Shown here piece by piece: positions 11,030 through 20,276 of a DNA stretch of 64,000 bases. The stretch is from Hyposmocoma kahamanoa (taxonomy: Eukaryota; Arthropoda; Insecta; Lepidoptera; Cosmopterigidae). The stretch's first letter is position 1; each line of letters begins with the position of its first letter. The stretch spans positions 5,852,744-5,916,743 of the forward strand of contig NW_020653713.1 in assembly GCF_003589595.1 (NCBI RefSeq). The letters run 5' to 3'. The notes beneath the pieces were generated by a model, which saw only the letters and a program-made list of their open reading frames with translations, ran no database searches and was not told the origin of the DNA. A program made the translations under genes and the position numbers.

Positions 11030-11062
11030 ACTGTTCGTTCCGTCACTTGATAATCATAAAAA

Positions 11063-12258
11063 ATGTACCTTTGCTTTGTTCCAAAATTGATAGAAAAAAA
11101 TATTGAAATGTTTTTATGTCATGTCAGAAGGCCATCTAAACGCACAATTTTAAGTTTAACACAAATTATCAACTTTACATCGACTCATCCGAAGAACAGA
11201 GTCCGATGTGACAATTTTATGTATTATTTCGTTTCAGAAATATAAAATCGATCAACAGTCGATCTGATATCGACAGCTTAGAACTGCGTACGAAATGTAC
11301 AATGTTTTGAGAATAAGCAGTCTTGCACATAGGTCTTTGTTCTGCGGATGAGTCGACATAACAAAACTATAACGGCAGCAATTTGGACAAATACAAAACA
11401 TAGCAGAAGGTTTCATTTTACTTAGAGTTGTCTAATAACGGCGTAGATTATATTTTTCTTAAATTTAGACAATATGCATTTGAATCACAATCTAATAGCC
11501 CCAAGCTATAATTACGCCCACTTTCTTGGTGTTACTCATAAAGAAAGACATAAATGAACTGAACATGGTGCAAGTTTGCCAAAATTAAAACTATATTCAC
11601 AATGTACGAAAATATTGTACAGAACATGTATGGATATTTAATTAATATTTTTATTATTCTCTGTTATTCAAGGCATCGCTCCGTGAAGATTAAAAATTGA
11701 AATTTTCGCCTCCCGAACCATATAAAACGGAACGCGAAAACATAAATCTTTTGGTAAAAGTTATAATCTTACGTTCTGCATTCAGGCAACTCGGAAAATC
11801 CACGTTCCTTTACACGCATTACTTCTCGAAACTTCAGTTTCTGTCTTTTAGAACATTCTTTCTGCAGATGTCTTCAAAGTTCGTAACTCTCACTTGTGAA
11901 GACGAAAAATGTTATTTTAATCAACAAGACTCAAGAACCTTTTGCGGCCAAATGTGTTAGCATTCTTTGTTCCGAGACATTATAGTATGGGAGTCGACTG
12001 ATATATTTTTAAAGGTTGATAAATTGCTTCTGACAATTACAAAATAAAATTGATAAGAGAAACTGTAGCGGGGTCAACGACGACGGAAGAGCAGAATAAC
12101 GAATTGAGATGATCAAGTGGTATATTTCGTCGATTTTCCCACATATAACAAAAATAAATAAAGCAGACAGTACTAACCCAACACGCGCAATGTTTAGTAC
12201 CGAAGTTACAGAGCAGCAAGCGTCTCAAAAGCTTGAGTGACGGTTCAGTGCTGATGCT
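11063..12258. other. AT-rich stretch with nothing recognised
   Basis: Frames at 11063-11245, 11697-11960 and 12037-12228 show no family motif and are treated as chance. No repeat assigned. Confidence 0.4.
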
Positions 12259-12458
12259 TTTTTTTTATAAGTGACTCAAAGATCTGAGGGGCATTCCCAC
12301 TACACCCGTCACCTTAAGACATAAGTTGACAAGACCCATGTGCCTGTAATTTCACCAGCACCCTTACCTTTTTTTAACGGAATGCAGTAATGCTCACATA
12401 CTGCTTGGTGGCAGTACTTACCTGGACGAACTCTTTCACAAGGAGCTCTACTGCTACA
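12259..12458 (-). repeat. SL1 repeat with an internal deletion, minus orientation
   Basis: The order is T-run, ATAAGTGAC, a deletion, then CAAAGATCTGAGGGGCATT, CACCCGTCACCTTAAGACAT, TGTAATTTCACCAGCACCCT and CCTGGACGAACTCTTTCACA, ending CTCTACTGCTAC. The T-run is the complement of the A-rich SL1 3' tail. Confidence 0.8.
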
Positions 12459-12904
12459 TACATTAACGCAAAAACTTAGAAAGCTTTGATTATACAAAAT
12501 TTACTGGTTCCATTGTCAGGTCTCGCAGAGTAAAACTATATATCTAGCGATTCGCGATGGAACTAATAGAAGTTGTTACAAGACTTGCTCCACTTCCTTT
12601 ATTTAAAAAAATACGGTTTCTATAGATTTGAAGAAATCAAACAAACTTTGCACTTGCAACCTCTCTCTTTCAATGGCTTTTTAAATTAGAATGCATACAT
12701 AGACTGGCAGTTATGACTTGAAGCCATATAAATAAACGCAAGATGGTATAGAGGCCGTGATCTTTACAATACTTATTTGTTTCGAACTAAATGCAGTTTT
12801 CAGATTTGGTCACATAATCAAGTAGCTACAAAACAAATAGCGTCCAATTAAACTGTCAATAATTTCCCCATATAAATAAGTTCAATCTTCTGAGTCTCAC
12901 CAGG

Positions 12905-13294
12905 TTATTATCATAACAAAACTAGTGGAGTTAATTCACAAAAAATCTCAATAAATACATTTGACCGAAAAGCGACATCTGCGTCAGTTGTGATACAAGT
13001 AAAAGTGTCGGCTGCGGTGAGAAGGTTGTTCAAAAATCTCCCACTAGATGTCACTAGTGGCGACGAATGCCGAAATGCAGTACAAAGATCTATAACAAAA
13101 ACACATAGGAGAATTTCAACAACTCTGTAACTGGACCCGTGGCTCAAATGGTTACAGGAATGATGCTGCGGTGCAACATGGCCGTGGGTTCAAATCCCAC
13201 CAGGTCGACGAAAAAGTTTTCTGTGTGTTGGATCTTTGTATTCACAATCATAAGAAAACTAGTGGAGTTATTTTACAAAAAATCTCAATAAATA
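12905..13294 (+). mobile_element. T2-type SINE preceded by a second T2 tail (dimer)
   Basis: The tail motif ACTAGTGGAGTTAATTCACA with AAAAAATCTCAATAAATA occurs at 12918-12957 and again at 13257-13294. Between them is a complete unit: a 5' extension starting near AGCGACATCTGCG, then the tRNA-like head ACCCGTGGCTCAAATGGTTA (about 13137) with box B GGGTTCAAATCCC (about 13187). GTGTTGGATCTTTGTATT and the tail follow. This is the tail-plus-full-unit order also seen at 18790-19471. Confidence 0.7.
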
Positions 13295-13970
13295 AGTTCT
13301 TTGTTTGTAATGATTTTGTCGAACAGAGATTAGCCATATTTGTTATCTATTTTCTTTATGGGACTCAAGCTAAACTTCTAGCTAAGGAGCTTTCAATCCC
13401 GACTCCTTAAAGACCCTAATGACAAAAAGCTACTCCTGCCAAATAAGTTACTAAAATGAAAATTTGGCTACCATCTTGTGTCTACAGGTAGCCTCAAGGC
13501 GTGCTCCTTTGTAAGATTCTATATCATTAACTAGAAACAAAGCTAAGCTTTTCTGTTAGGCATATTTAGTGTACCTAATTATAATGTGTAATTAATTTTC
13601 CTTACAAATTTCTTATTATTGGACTTTTTTTTCCTAAAATTTTATTAGTTATACAGCATTTGATTACTGTAAGAAAAAACTATAATTATTATTTTGAACC
13701 AGAGAAAAGTAACCGCATCCAACTCATTTTGTGGATGCTGATTTGTTAATTGGGACAACGCCACCTATGTAATATGTCGGTCAAAGTCACATTGTTTTGT
13801 AAAAAATGTCAACAGATGGCTCTTTACAAGCCCAATATAAGGATGCTGATAAGCAATAACGTGTTAACCCACAAAAACTCGACAAATGAGACATTAATGT
13901 CAGATTGTACCTTGTCGTATCGTCTACATTTCACAAACATAAAATAGGTAATTTGAAACGGTCCAAATAT
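13295..13970. other. AT-rich spacer upstream of the mariner
   Basis: No supported gene or repeat. The frame at 13750-13947 has no recognisable motif. Confidence 0.4.
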
Positions 13971-13972
13971 TA

Positions 13973-13995
13973 GGGGTTAAAGTATGAAATTGCCG
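13973..13995 (+). repeat. Mariner 5' terminal inverted repeat
   Basis: This is the 23-bp left end, identical to the complement of 15228-15250 and preceded by the TA target dinucleotide. It is the transposase binding site by analogy with the family. Confidence 0.95.
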
Positions 13996-14155
13996 TTTTA
14001 TTGCAATAGGTTCTTTGAATTTTCATAGAATCTTCATGGTTTGAGGTTTTCGAATGAAACTTTTTTCAAATGGTTTCTGTGATTTTTTTTTTTAAATATG
14101 AAACATTTGAATATCGACTTTCAATTGTTTTTGTTATTCAATTTAGACAAGAAAG

Positions 14156-15175
14156 ATGGATACTGCGAAAATTCGAGTGATTTTTGAATACGAGTTCCGA
14201 CGCGGAACTAACGCTGCAGAAACAGCCCGCAATATCAATGCTGCGTTTGGAGAGGGGTCTACTAATGAACGCACCGTGCGATTTTGGTTTAAACGCTTTC
14301 GTGATGGAAATTTCGACTTAAAGAACGAGTCACGAGGAAGACCGCCCACACAGGTGAATAACGATGAATTAAGAGAGATAGTGGAAGCCGATCCTAGTCA
14401 AACTACCCAGGAATTAGCGGCATGGTTTAACGTTACCTTACCCACAATATTGACTCACTTGCGTCAAATCAATAAAATAAAAAAATACGAAAAATGGGTG
14501 CCTCATGATTTGACTGATCTGCAGAAAGAAACGCGTGTTGAAACTTGTGTTGCCTTGTTGAACCGGTACAGAAATGAAGGAATATTGGATCGAATTGTAA
14601 CATGTGATGAAAAGTGGATTCTTTATGATAACCGGAAAAGAAAAATGCAATGGCTGACCCCAGGTCAAATGCCACAACAGTGTCCTAAAGCAAAACTTAC
14701 CAATAAAAAGGTAATGGTAACTGTTTGGTGGTCTCAGCATGGTGTTATTCACTATAGTTTTCTCCGATCTGGTCAAGCAATAACGGCAGATGTCTATTGT
14801 GCCGAACTCCGAACCATGTTGACAAAACTAGCAGTAAAACAGCCCCGACTCATGAATCGATCTTCACCATTATTGCTCCACGACAACGCGAGACCTCACA
14901 CAGCACGAGAAACCATTTTGACCCTTCAGGAACTGCAGTTAGAAACCATTCGTCATCCTCCGTATTCACCAGACCTTGCTCCAACGGACTACCATTTTTT
15001 TCGTGATTTGGACAATTATCTACGTGACAAGAAGTTTTCTTCCCAGGAGGCAGTACAAAATGCTTTCACACAGTTTGTGCAGTCTAGATCATCGGAGTTC
15101 TATTGCAAAGGCATTAATAACCTTCCCATTAGATGGCAGCAATGTATAGATAATAATGGCAACTATTTTGATTAA
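14156..15175 (+). CDS. Mariner transposase, intact DD34D
   Basis: This 339-residue cut-and-paste transposase cuts the element at its terminal repeats and inserts it at TA. Residues 1 to about 110 form the paired helix-turn-helix DNA-binding region, with the GRPP linker at 61-64. WVPHDL is at 114-119. The catalytic triad is D151 (TCDEKW), D243 (LLHDNARPHT) and D278 (YSPDLAPTDYHFF). There are 34 residues between the second and third Asp, the canonical DD34D. Motifs such as TVWWSQHGVIHYSF and the C-terminal RWQQC...YFD ending place it near Hsmar1 and the cecropia subfamily. The length is normal and no stop or frameshift is present. I chose the ATG at 14156 because it yields the family N-terminus. 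Activity is plausible but unproven. Confidence 0.97.
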   Translation: MDTAKIRVIFEYEFRRGTNAAETARNINAAFGEGSTNERTVRFWFKRFRDGNFDLKNESRGRPPTQVNNDELREIVEADPSQTTQELAAWFNVTLPTILTHLRQINKIKKYEKWVPHDLTDLQKETRVETCVALLNRYRNEGILDRIVTCDEKWILYDNRKRKMQWLTPGQMPQQCPKAKLTNKKVMVTVWWSQHGVIHYSFLRSGQAITADVYCAELRTMLTKLAVKQPRLMNRSSPLLLHDNARPHTARETILTLQELQLETIRHPPYSPDLAPTDYHFFRDLDNYLRDKKFSSQEAVQNAFTQFVQSRSSEFYCKGINNLPIRWQQCIDNNGNYFD

Positions 15176-15227
15176 ATAAATTTGTTAAAAATTTAAAAAA
15201 TAAACAATTTAGATTTTCAGTACAAAT

Positions 15228-15250
15228 CGGCAATTTCATACTTTAACCCC
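15228..15250 (-). repeat. Mariner 3' terminal inverted repeat
   Basis: This is the 23-bp right end, the exact inverse of the left end, followed by TA at 15251-15252. Confidence 0.95.
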
Positions 15251-15290
15251 TATTAATAAAAAATGGTAAAAACGGTTGACATAAATCCAT

Positions 15291-15480
15291 TAATTGCCTC
15301 CGTGGCCGAACAGTTACCATGGTTTGATTCCCGGACCGGAAGAAATATTTGTACGGCCTACATTTTATTTCTGTCGTGAGTTTGGGTGTAATTTGTCGAT
15401 ATCTATGTGTGTGTTCATGGCACCCGCGACATAGGGTTTCCCTAGTGCGGGGTTTAGAGTGTGCGGTTATTTATTTTATT
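15291..15480 (+). mobile_element. T1 tRNA-derived SINE with shortened head
   Basis: It begins TAATTGCCTCCGTGGCCGAA about 40 bp beyond the mariner. The stretch between box A and box B is deleted (ACCATGGTTTGATTCCC). The body GTGAGTTTGGGTGTAATTTG and the TTTCCCTAGTGCGGGG block are intact. Confidence 0.8.
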
Positions 15481-16055
15481 AGCCACAACCACGAAACAAT
15501 CTTTAAGCGCCATTTTCTCAAATCATCATGTTAATTGACACGCTATTGCTTATCAGCATCCTAAAGGCTGTGCTGCAGTTTTTCGCATCGCCCCTGCATA
15601 GGTATACCAACAAACGTAATTTGTATTCAGGCATTTAAAAGAATTAAAAGTTCACTCACCAACAAAAGGAATTAGGTTATTGGAAAGTCTTGTCCCTTGA
15701 CTCGAGTATTATTCCGTGTTCCATGTTAACACAAGCAAACCCAACTGCACTATAGCACATACATACCACACACTTTGAAATTGAAATCAATACCATCACT
15801 AAACGAATAATTTAAACTTTTCCAAAATGGTCATTAAAGCTTATAAAAATTAGTTTAAATTTGAAAAGGCGAGACTTTGGTTTAGTGTCAGTATTGATTT
15901 CGACGTGCGAATATCTTTTTCGCTTTGTCGTATTTAGTTCTCGACCTATGCAAAGACATTTTCAATCTGTTTGCTAAACGTACTAATATTGGAAGGCAAT
16001 ATTTTAAAGTAGGATAATAAGATATTTTCAGCTCAAAATCAACTCTCTATTGCAG
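15481..16055 (+). other. Sequence upstream of the Ig exon, probably intron
   Basis: No repeat recognised. The last bases, ACTCTCTATTGCAG, form a pyrimidine-rich tract and AG acceptor for the exon at 16056. The preceding exon is not visible in the window. Confidence 0.5.
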
Positions 16056-16169
16056 TGCCACCAGAGAAACCGGTGGTGGTGGATCGGTGGGGACGGGTGG
16101 ACAACACCACGACTCTCGGGTCTCATGAAGAGGGCGATGCTATTCTGCTTACATGCCGTGTACTTGGAG
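16056..16169 (+). CDS. Internal exon of a Sidestep-like Ig-domain receptor gene
   Basis: The exon is 114 bp, bounded by acceptor CTCTCTATTGCAG and donor GAG|GTGAGT. It starts and ends in phase 1, which is usual for immunoglobulin-domain exons. In the phase set by both boundaries it is open throughout. It reads PPEKPVVVDRWGRV, then TTTLGSHEEGD, then AILLTCRVLGG. This is the first half of an Ig C2-type domain: the PPxxP linker, an EEGD turn, and the strand carrying the first cysteine (LTC) before a Gly-Gly. The pattern matches the second Ig domain of insect Sidestep-family membrane proteins, which act as axon- and cell-guidance ligands. The domain's second half must lie in a downstream exon that I could not find. 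An SL1 repeat begins about 14 bp after the donor. Confidence 0.7.
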
Positions 16170-16182
16170 GTGAGTCGTACAT

Positions 16183-16460
16183 TTATGATACCCAAGTCAC
16201 GGGATGAACAAGTCGTGAGCCTGGTAAGCGACAGTCCATAGCAGTCTCAGAGCTTTAAATTGCAAAGATCTGAAGGACACAGTCAGTACGCCCCGTCACC
16301 CTGATACATAAGTTGACAAGTCCCATGTGCCTGTAATTTCACGAGCACCCTTAACCCTTAGAAACCTGAACGCAGTAATGTTCATATTATTGTTCAGCGG
16401 TAGAAATAGGTAACGTAGCAGTTACTTCCTTGAACGAACTATTTGTGAACCTACACAGAG
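16183..16460 (-). repeat. SL1 repeat, nearly full length, beside the exon donor
   Basis: It runs ATACCCAAGTCACGGGATGA, AACAAGTCGTGAGCCTGG, AGAGCTTTAAATTGCAAAGA, CATAAGTTGACAAGTCCCAT and TGTAATTTCACGAGCACCC, then a degraded 5' half. It lies immediately inside the intron. Confidence 0.85.
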
Positions 16461-17296
16461 GTCGACCTCTTCCTATGGATCCTTCCACGTCCACTCTGTA
16501 AATTGGACCAAGGTACTGTACATTTTTTACTATTTTAACTCCTTTTTCATACGTAAACTAATGTTGACTTCTGTATATGTTCGATTTTTTGTGCTTCACG
16601 ATGTTTCATGTAAGATTAGTCATGATTTGATCATGATGATGATGACGTCATTTTTGTGGCATAGAGTGTGTGTAGCCTTATTTTAAAAACGTCGAGCTCA
16701 TGGAGTACAAGCGTAATCCATTTCGTCCGTCAGTTCTCCCCAACTTCCACCTTAACTGTGGAAAGTTTCACATTCCTAGCACTTTTTTCTTTTATTTTGA
16801 CAAAGGCTTTTGTCTTTTACTTTTAACACAGTTTTGATGTGTGTTAGATGTCATGTGACATTTTTTTAGGATTCCGTAGGCACTTTCTTTATAGTATCGT
16901 TTAATCCTAAACCAATTTCTTAATTAACTAAATATATTACAGATGGTGTTGGGTCATGAAAAACTTATCATTTTGAAAGAAACCATATTCTGGTTATTTT
17001 CCCAATATTTTTCTTTTAATTTTCCACACTTTCAAAATTGAAATTACTGTACGAAAACGATCCCGAAAAAGGTAAGTTTTGAATCTCGTTTATAATTCAC
17101 TGTAAATAAGACTTCAAAAGATATTTCTAAACGTAGAACATATTAAAAGCCTTCAAAATTGTATTTACTAACTCAAATTTTCAAATATTTCCAATTTTTC
17201 GGGAATTTTTCCGGAAAAATTTCCACTATTTGAAATTTTTCGGAAAATTACCTAACAATAGTTGGGGAACATTGAAAAACATTGACATATTTATTG
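16461..17296. other. Intron-like AT-rich sequence
   Basis: Nothing recognised beyond a TGATGATGATGATGACG run near 16634. Confidence 0.4.
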
Positions 17297-17545
17297 AGAT
17301 CGAACACTAAGAATGCCTTCAATCTGACAGGACCCGAACGTATACCTCTACCTCTACCAACTGTGCTATAGATCGAGTCATAATACCTTAACAATTTTTC
17401 TGTGCGTTTGTAACAGAACTTTAGTTTTTGGTCTTAACGGCTTTTTTGGCGTACTTGTGAGAAATCTTTGAAAGTTTTTCTTCACACTTCGTGGGCACCT
17501 TTATAACTACCAGAGGTTAATAAGAGACGTCGCTTTAAGAATGTA
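17297..17545 (-). mobile_element. T2 SINE, diverged copy, minus orientation
   Basis: Reverse-complemented it has the 5' extension starting AGCGACGTCTCTTATT, the TTTCAAAGATTTCTCAC block, a tRNA-like head (ATAGCACAGTTGGTAGAGG, GGGTCCTGTC) and a GTTCGATCTCAATA end. It parallels 18790-19140 closely enough to assign it to the family. Confidence 0.6.
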
Positions 17546-17993
17546 ATATTGATTGTAATGAATATTATAATGTTTTGTTACCATATTATATTCATTTACT
17601 TTAAAAATAGTAGCAAAACAACAGTTGTGGGCCGAGATAACCACGAAATAGAAGCCCCATAACTCAAAAACGAGACGTTGTAGACCCCGTCGGCGACGGC
17701 CGGATAACTTACACTGATTTTCAAAGGACTGGCCAGATGCTGCCCAAGGCCGAAAACAGTGGGAAATGGTAGGGGAGGCCTATTCCAAGCAGTGGAACAG
17801 AATTACAGGCTTATAATGGTTTAAAATATTTAGTTCCCAAAAGAACACAAATTCACTTAGCAAGAAATACAAGGTATCGTAAAACTTGTACAGAGAGTAA
17901 GTGCCAACAAAATATTCAAATGAAGGTGTACAGATAAAATTTCGTGTTCTAGATAATAAGAAAAAAACAAAAGCAAGGCTCACAGTAAACAAA

Positions 17994-18029
17994 CCTCAGA
18001 TTACAAAACAATAGCCTTGTAATCTGAGG
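17994..18029. repeat. 13-bp inverted repeat hairpin
   Basis: CCTCAGATTACAA and TTGTAATCTGAGG pair exactly around a 10-base loop. The function is unknown. It does not resemble a Rho-independent terminator context in a eukaryote. Confidence 0.8.
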
Positions 18030-18389
18030 CTTTAACCAAGTGTTTTAGGATCAATTGCCATGGTGACAACATATAGAAATAATAACATCAAAACTACGAG
18101 AAATTCCTCACAATGTGGAATATTAATTTCTTTTTGAATAATTAAAATGATTGTACTTACATAATACCTTTCAAATTGAAATTCAAATCTTATTTATTCA
18201 GACCGCAAAGAGTCCATATGTGCAAGTAGGTAGGTTGGTAGGTCTTTTTTTTTTTCTCTTTTTTTTTGTCCGTTTTCTTTATTATATCTTTTTTTTCTCT
18301 AGTTGGTTTCTGAAATTTCATGCTTGCCACACCTGTACGCTTCCACGGACGCTCCCATCGACACGTTAACACTGACACACAACTACACT

Positions 18390-18732
18390 AAGACTCACTG
18401 CACGTCCTACACATTACTTACACATTGCTTTTTGCTGTGATGCACCGCTTCGCGTTACCCACTAGGCGTTAGCTGAAAATCAGTGCGTTGCTTTTGGGCA
18501 ACACCTGCACTGAGCTATGGCTTGCTGCAGCACTCACAACTTGCTTTTTAATTAATTGTAGATATATGTCGTTTATTGTGTATTCTTATTTTATTTCATA
18601 CCTTTTTTGTTATTTTGTATGTTTTGTTTTGAGTTTTTTTTTGTCTTCTTTCTTTATTTATTTGTTGTTTCATATTATTGTGTGTGCTTGTGGTAAGTCA
18701 ATAAACGTATTCTATCTATCTATCTATCTACT
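18390..18732 (+). mobile_element. Possible retroposon 3' end with CTAT tail
   Basis: A moderately GC-rich stretch (CACTGCACGTCCTACACATT, CGCGTTACCCACTAGGCG) leads into T-rich sequence and GTCAATAAACGTATT, followed by five CTAT repeats. A microsatellite tail after an AATAAA-like motif is typical of some insect LINE 3' ends. No protein is recognisable. Confidence 0.4.
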
Positions 18733-18789
18733 TGAAACGAACAACAAATAAAATCTATGTTAGTAACAATATAAAACACACACATTATA

Positions 18790-19471
18790 TTAATTAAATT
18801 TTTATTGAATTGATATTCAATTATTTTTTGTGAAATTATTAAGTTTGTTATAATTATTAATACAAAGATCGAACACTCAGAAAAACACTCAGAAAAAATT
18901 CCTTCGATCCGGTCGGATTCGAACCGACGTCTTCTTGCATACCGTGCCAGACGCTATACCAACTAAGCCACGGAACGAACCAACGGACCCATCGAATTCT
19001 TCTATGTGCTTGCGTCGAGTCTTTGTACTTGGTCTTCAACGACCAACGTTGAACGACTTTTTAGTCGTAGCGCCATATATGAGAAATCTTTAACAGTTTT
19101 ATCACCCAGTTAGTACCTTTACAGCTACCAGTCCTGGCGAGAGATGTCGCTATTCACTGTATTAATTAAATTTTTATTGAATTGATATTCAATTATTTTT
19201 TATGAAATTACTCCACTAGTTTGTTATAATTATTAATACAAAGATCGACTTTTTAGTCGTAGCTCGACTAAAAAGTCGTTGAAAGACCAAGTACAAAGAC
19301 ACGACGCAAGCACATAGAAGAATTCGTGAGGTCCGTTGGTTCGTTCCGTGGCTTAGTTGGTATAGCGTCTGGCACGATATGCAAGAAGACGTCGGTTCGA
19401 ATCCGACCAGATCGAAGGAATTTTTTCTGAGTGTTTTTTCTGAGTGTTCGATCTTTGTATTAATAATTATA
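18790..19471 (-). mobile_element. Dimeric T2 SINE insertion with an inverted 5' part
   Basis: The 12-bp string ACACACATTATA flanks the whole block (18778-18789 and 19472-19483), so it looks like one insertion. In minus orientation it consists of three parts. The first is an inverted T2 segment (19262-19471). The second is a T2 tail (19141-19248, AATTGAATATCAATTC). The third is a full T2 unit (18790-19140) with 5' extension AGCGACATCTCTCGCC, head CCGTGGCTTAGTTGGTATAG, box B GGTTCGAATCC and the same tail. The arms 18855-19060 and 19262-19471 are long inverted repeats. No protein is encoded. Confidence 0.75.
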
Positions 19472-19483
19472 ACACACATTATA

Positions 19484-19835
19484 ATAAAACCGTAACATAA
19501 CAGATACACAAATTATTAATTAATAAAATAAACACGTTCAGCGTGGAAATTTATCAGAGCCGATACCCAATGCCTTTGTAAATCACTGTTAGGCTAGACT
19601 CTCTCGGCTAGTGTCCTCAGTATGCTATTAGGACTCCCCAGCATTCTGCATCTTACCCATATAATTTTATTACGCATTAGTACATAAAAACAATTAGTGT
19701 AATCAGGCGTCCACAAACATAGGTACCAAACGCATTGTAGTATCTAGGTAGCCCCAAGAGCACCTTGAATATGTTATTATATAGGACACGAAGCTCATTG
19801 AGTCTTTTGAGTATACCTACCCCACAAGCCGCTAC
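19484..19835. other. Spacer with nothing recognised
   Basis: No gene or repeat supported. Confidence 0.4.
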
Positions 19836-20276
19836 AGTAACGGAGCGTGTACACGCTAAGAAGTTTGTCGTGTCTGCAAAAGAAAAAACGAGAATGGCCT
19901 TGTACACGACAAGAATATTGTCGGATCTAGCCACGAAAATATTTCGTGTCTGTTGTAGACAAGAAAATGATGACTATGTACACGATACGAATTCTTTCGG
20001 GCAGACGTGTGTACGGTAAATGTGTCAGTGCATTGATGAGGTAGCTGTCGTTTTACTACCGACTGTCAAAAGAAATAAAGAGGAAATAAAGTGGTTGGTC
20101 GTTTACTGACAATGCGCCCTATGCAATAGCGGCAGAGCGTGTCGCGTCGGGGGTAGACAAGATTTTTTTCTTGTGTGGCGCCGAGGCTGTGTACACAGTT
20201 CGTGTGTAGAAACGACACGAATTCTTGCATAGACCCGGCGACTTTTCTTAGCGTGTACACGCGCCGTTAAACGATT
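19836..20276. mobile_element. CGF-type fold-back element with GCGTGTACACGC ends
   Basis: The left end ACGGAGCGTGTACACGCTAA pairs with the complement of the right end TTAGCGTGTACACGCGCCGT. The terminal word GCGTGTACACGC is itself a palindrome. The interior repeats TGTCGTGTCTG, TTGTACACGACAAGA, TACACGATACGAATTC and GACACGAATTC in both orientations. A coding role is unlikely. Confidence 0.6.

Larger units (their letters stand above)
9814..11062 (+). repeat. SL1 repeat, plus half, split by two nested insertions
   Basis: Plus-oriented SL1 runs 9814-9950 (CCTATTTCTGCCGACAAGCAG, GGTGAAATTACAGGAACATT). It resumes at 10221 with GATCTTTGCGACTTAATGAT and GGCACTACAACTGTTCG, and ends at 11030-11062 with TTCGTTCCGTCACTTGATAA. 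The first gap is filled by a CGF element (about 9951-10220). The second is filled by a GC-rich insertion (10272-11029). Confidence 0.7.
13973..15250 (+). mobile_element. Complete mariner element (cecropia/Hsmar1 type)
   Basis: The element is 1278 bp, the usual mariner length. Its terminal inverted repeats are identical over 23 bp (13973-13995 and 15228-15250, starting GGGGTTAAAGTATGAAATTG). Each end abuts a TA (13971-13972 and 15251-15252), the expected target duplication. One uninterrupted transposase gene lies between a 183-bp leader and a 52-bp trailer before the 3' repeat. Perfect ends plus an open reading frame indicate recent arrival relative to the other repeats here. Confidence 0.97.

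Noticed and set aside
14438..14776. 112-codon minus-strand ORF within the mariner
   Set aside because: Antisense shadow of the transposase gene.
16050..16241. 63-codon ORF over the Ig exon in another frame
   Set aside because: The exon boundaries and the Ig-like peptide fix a different frame.
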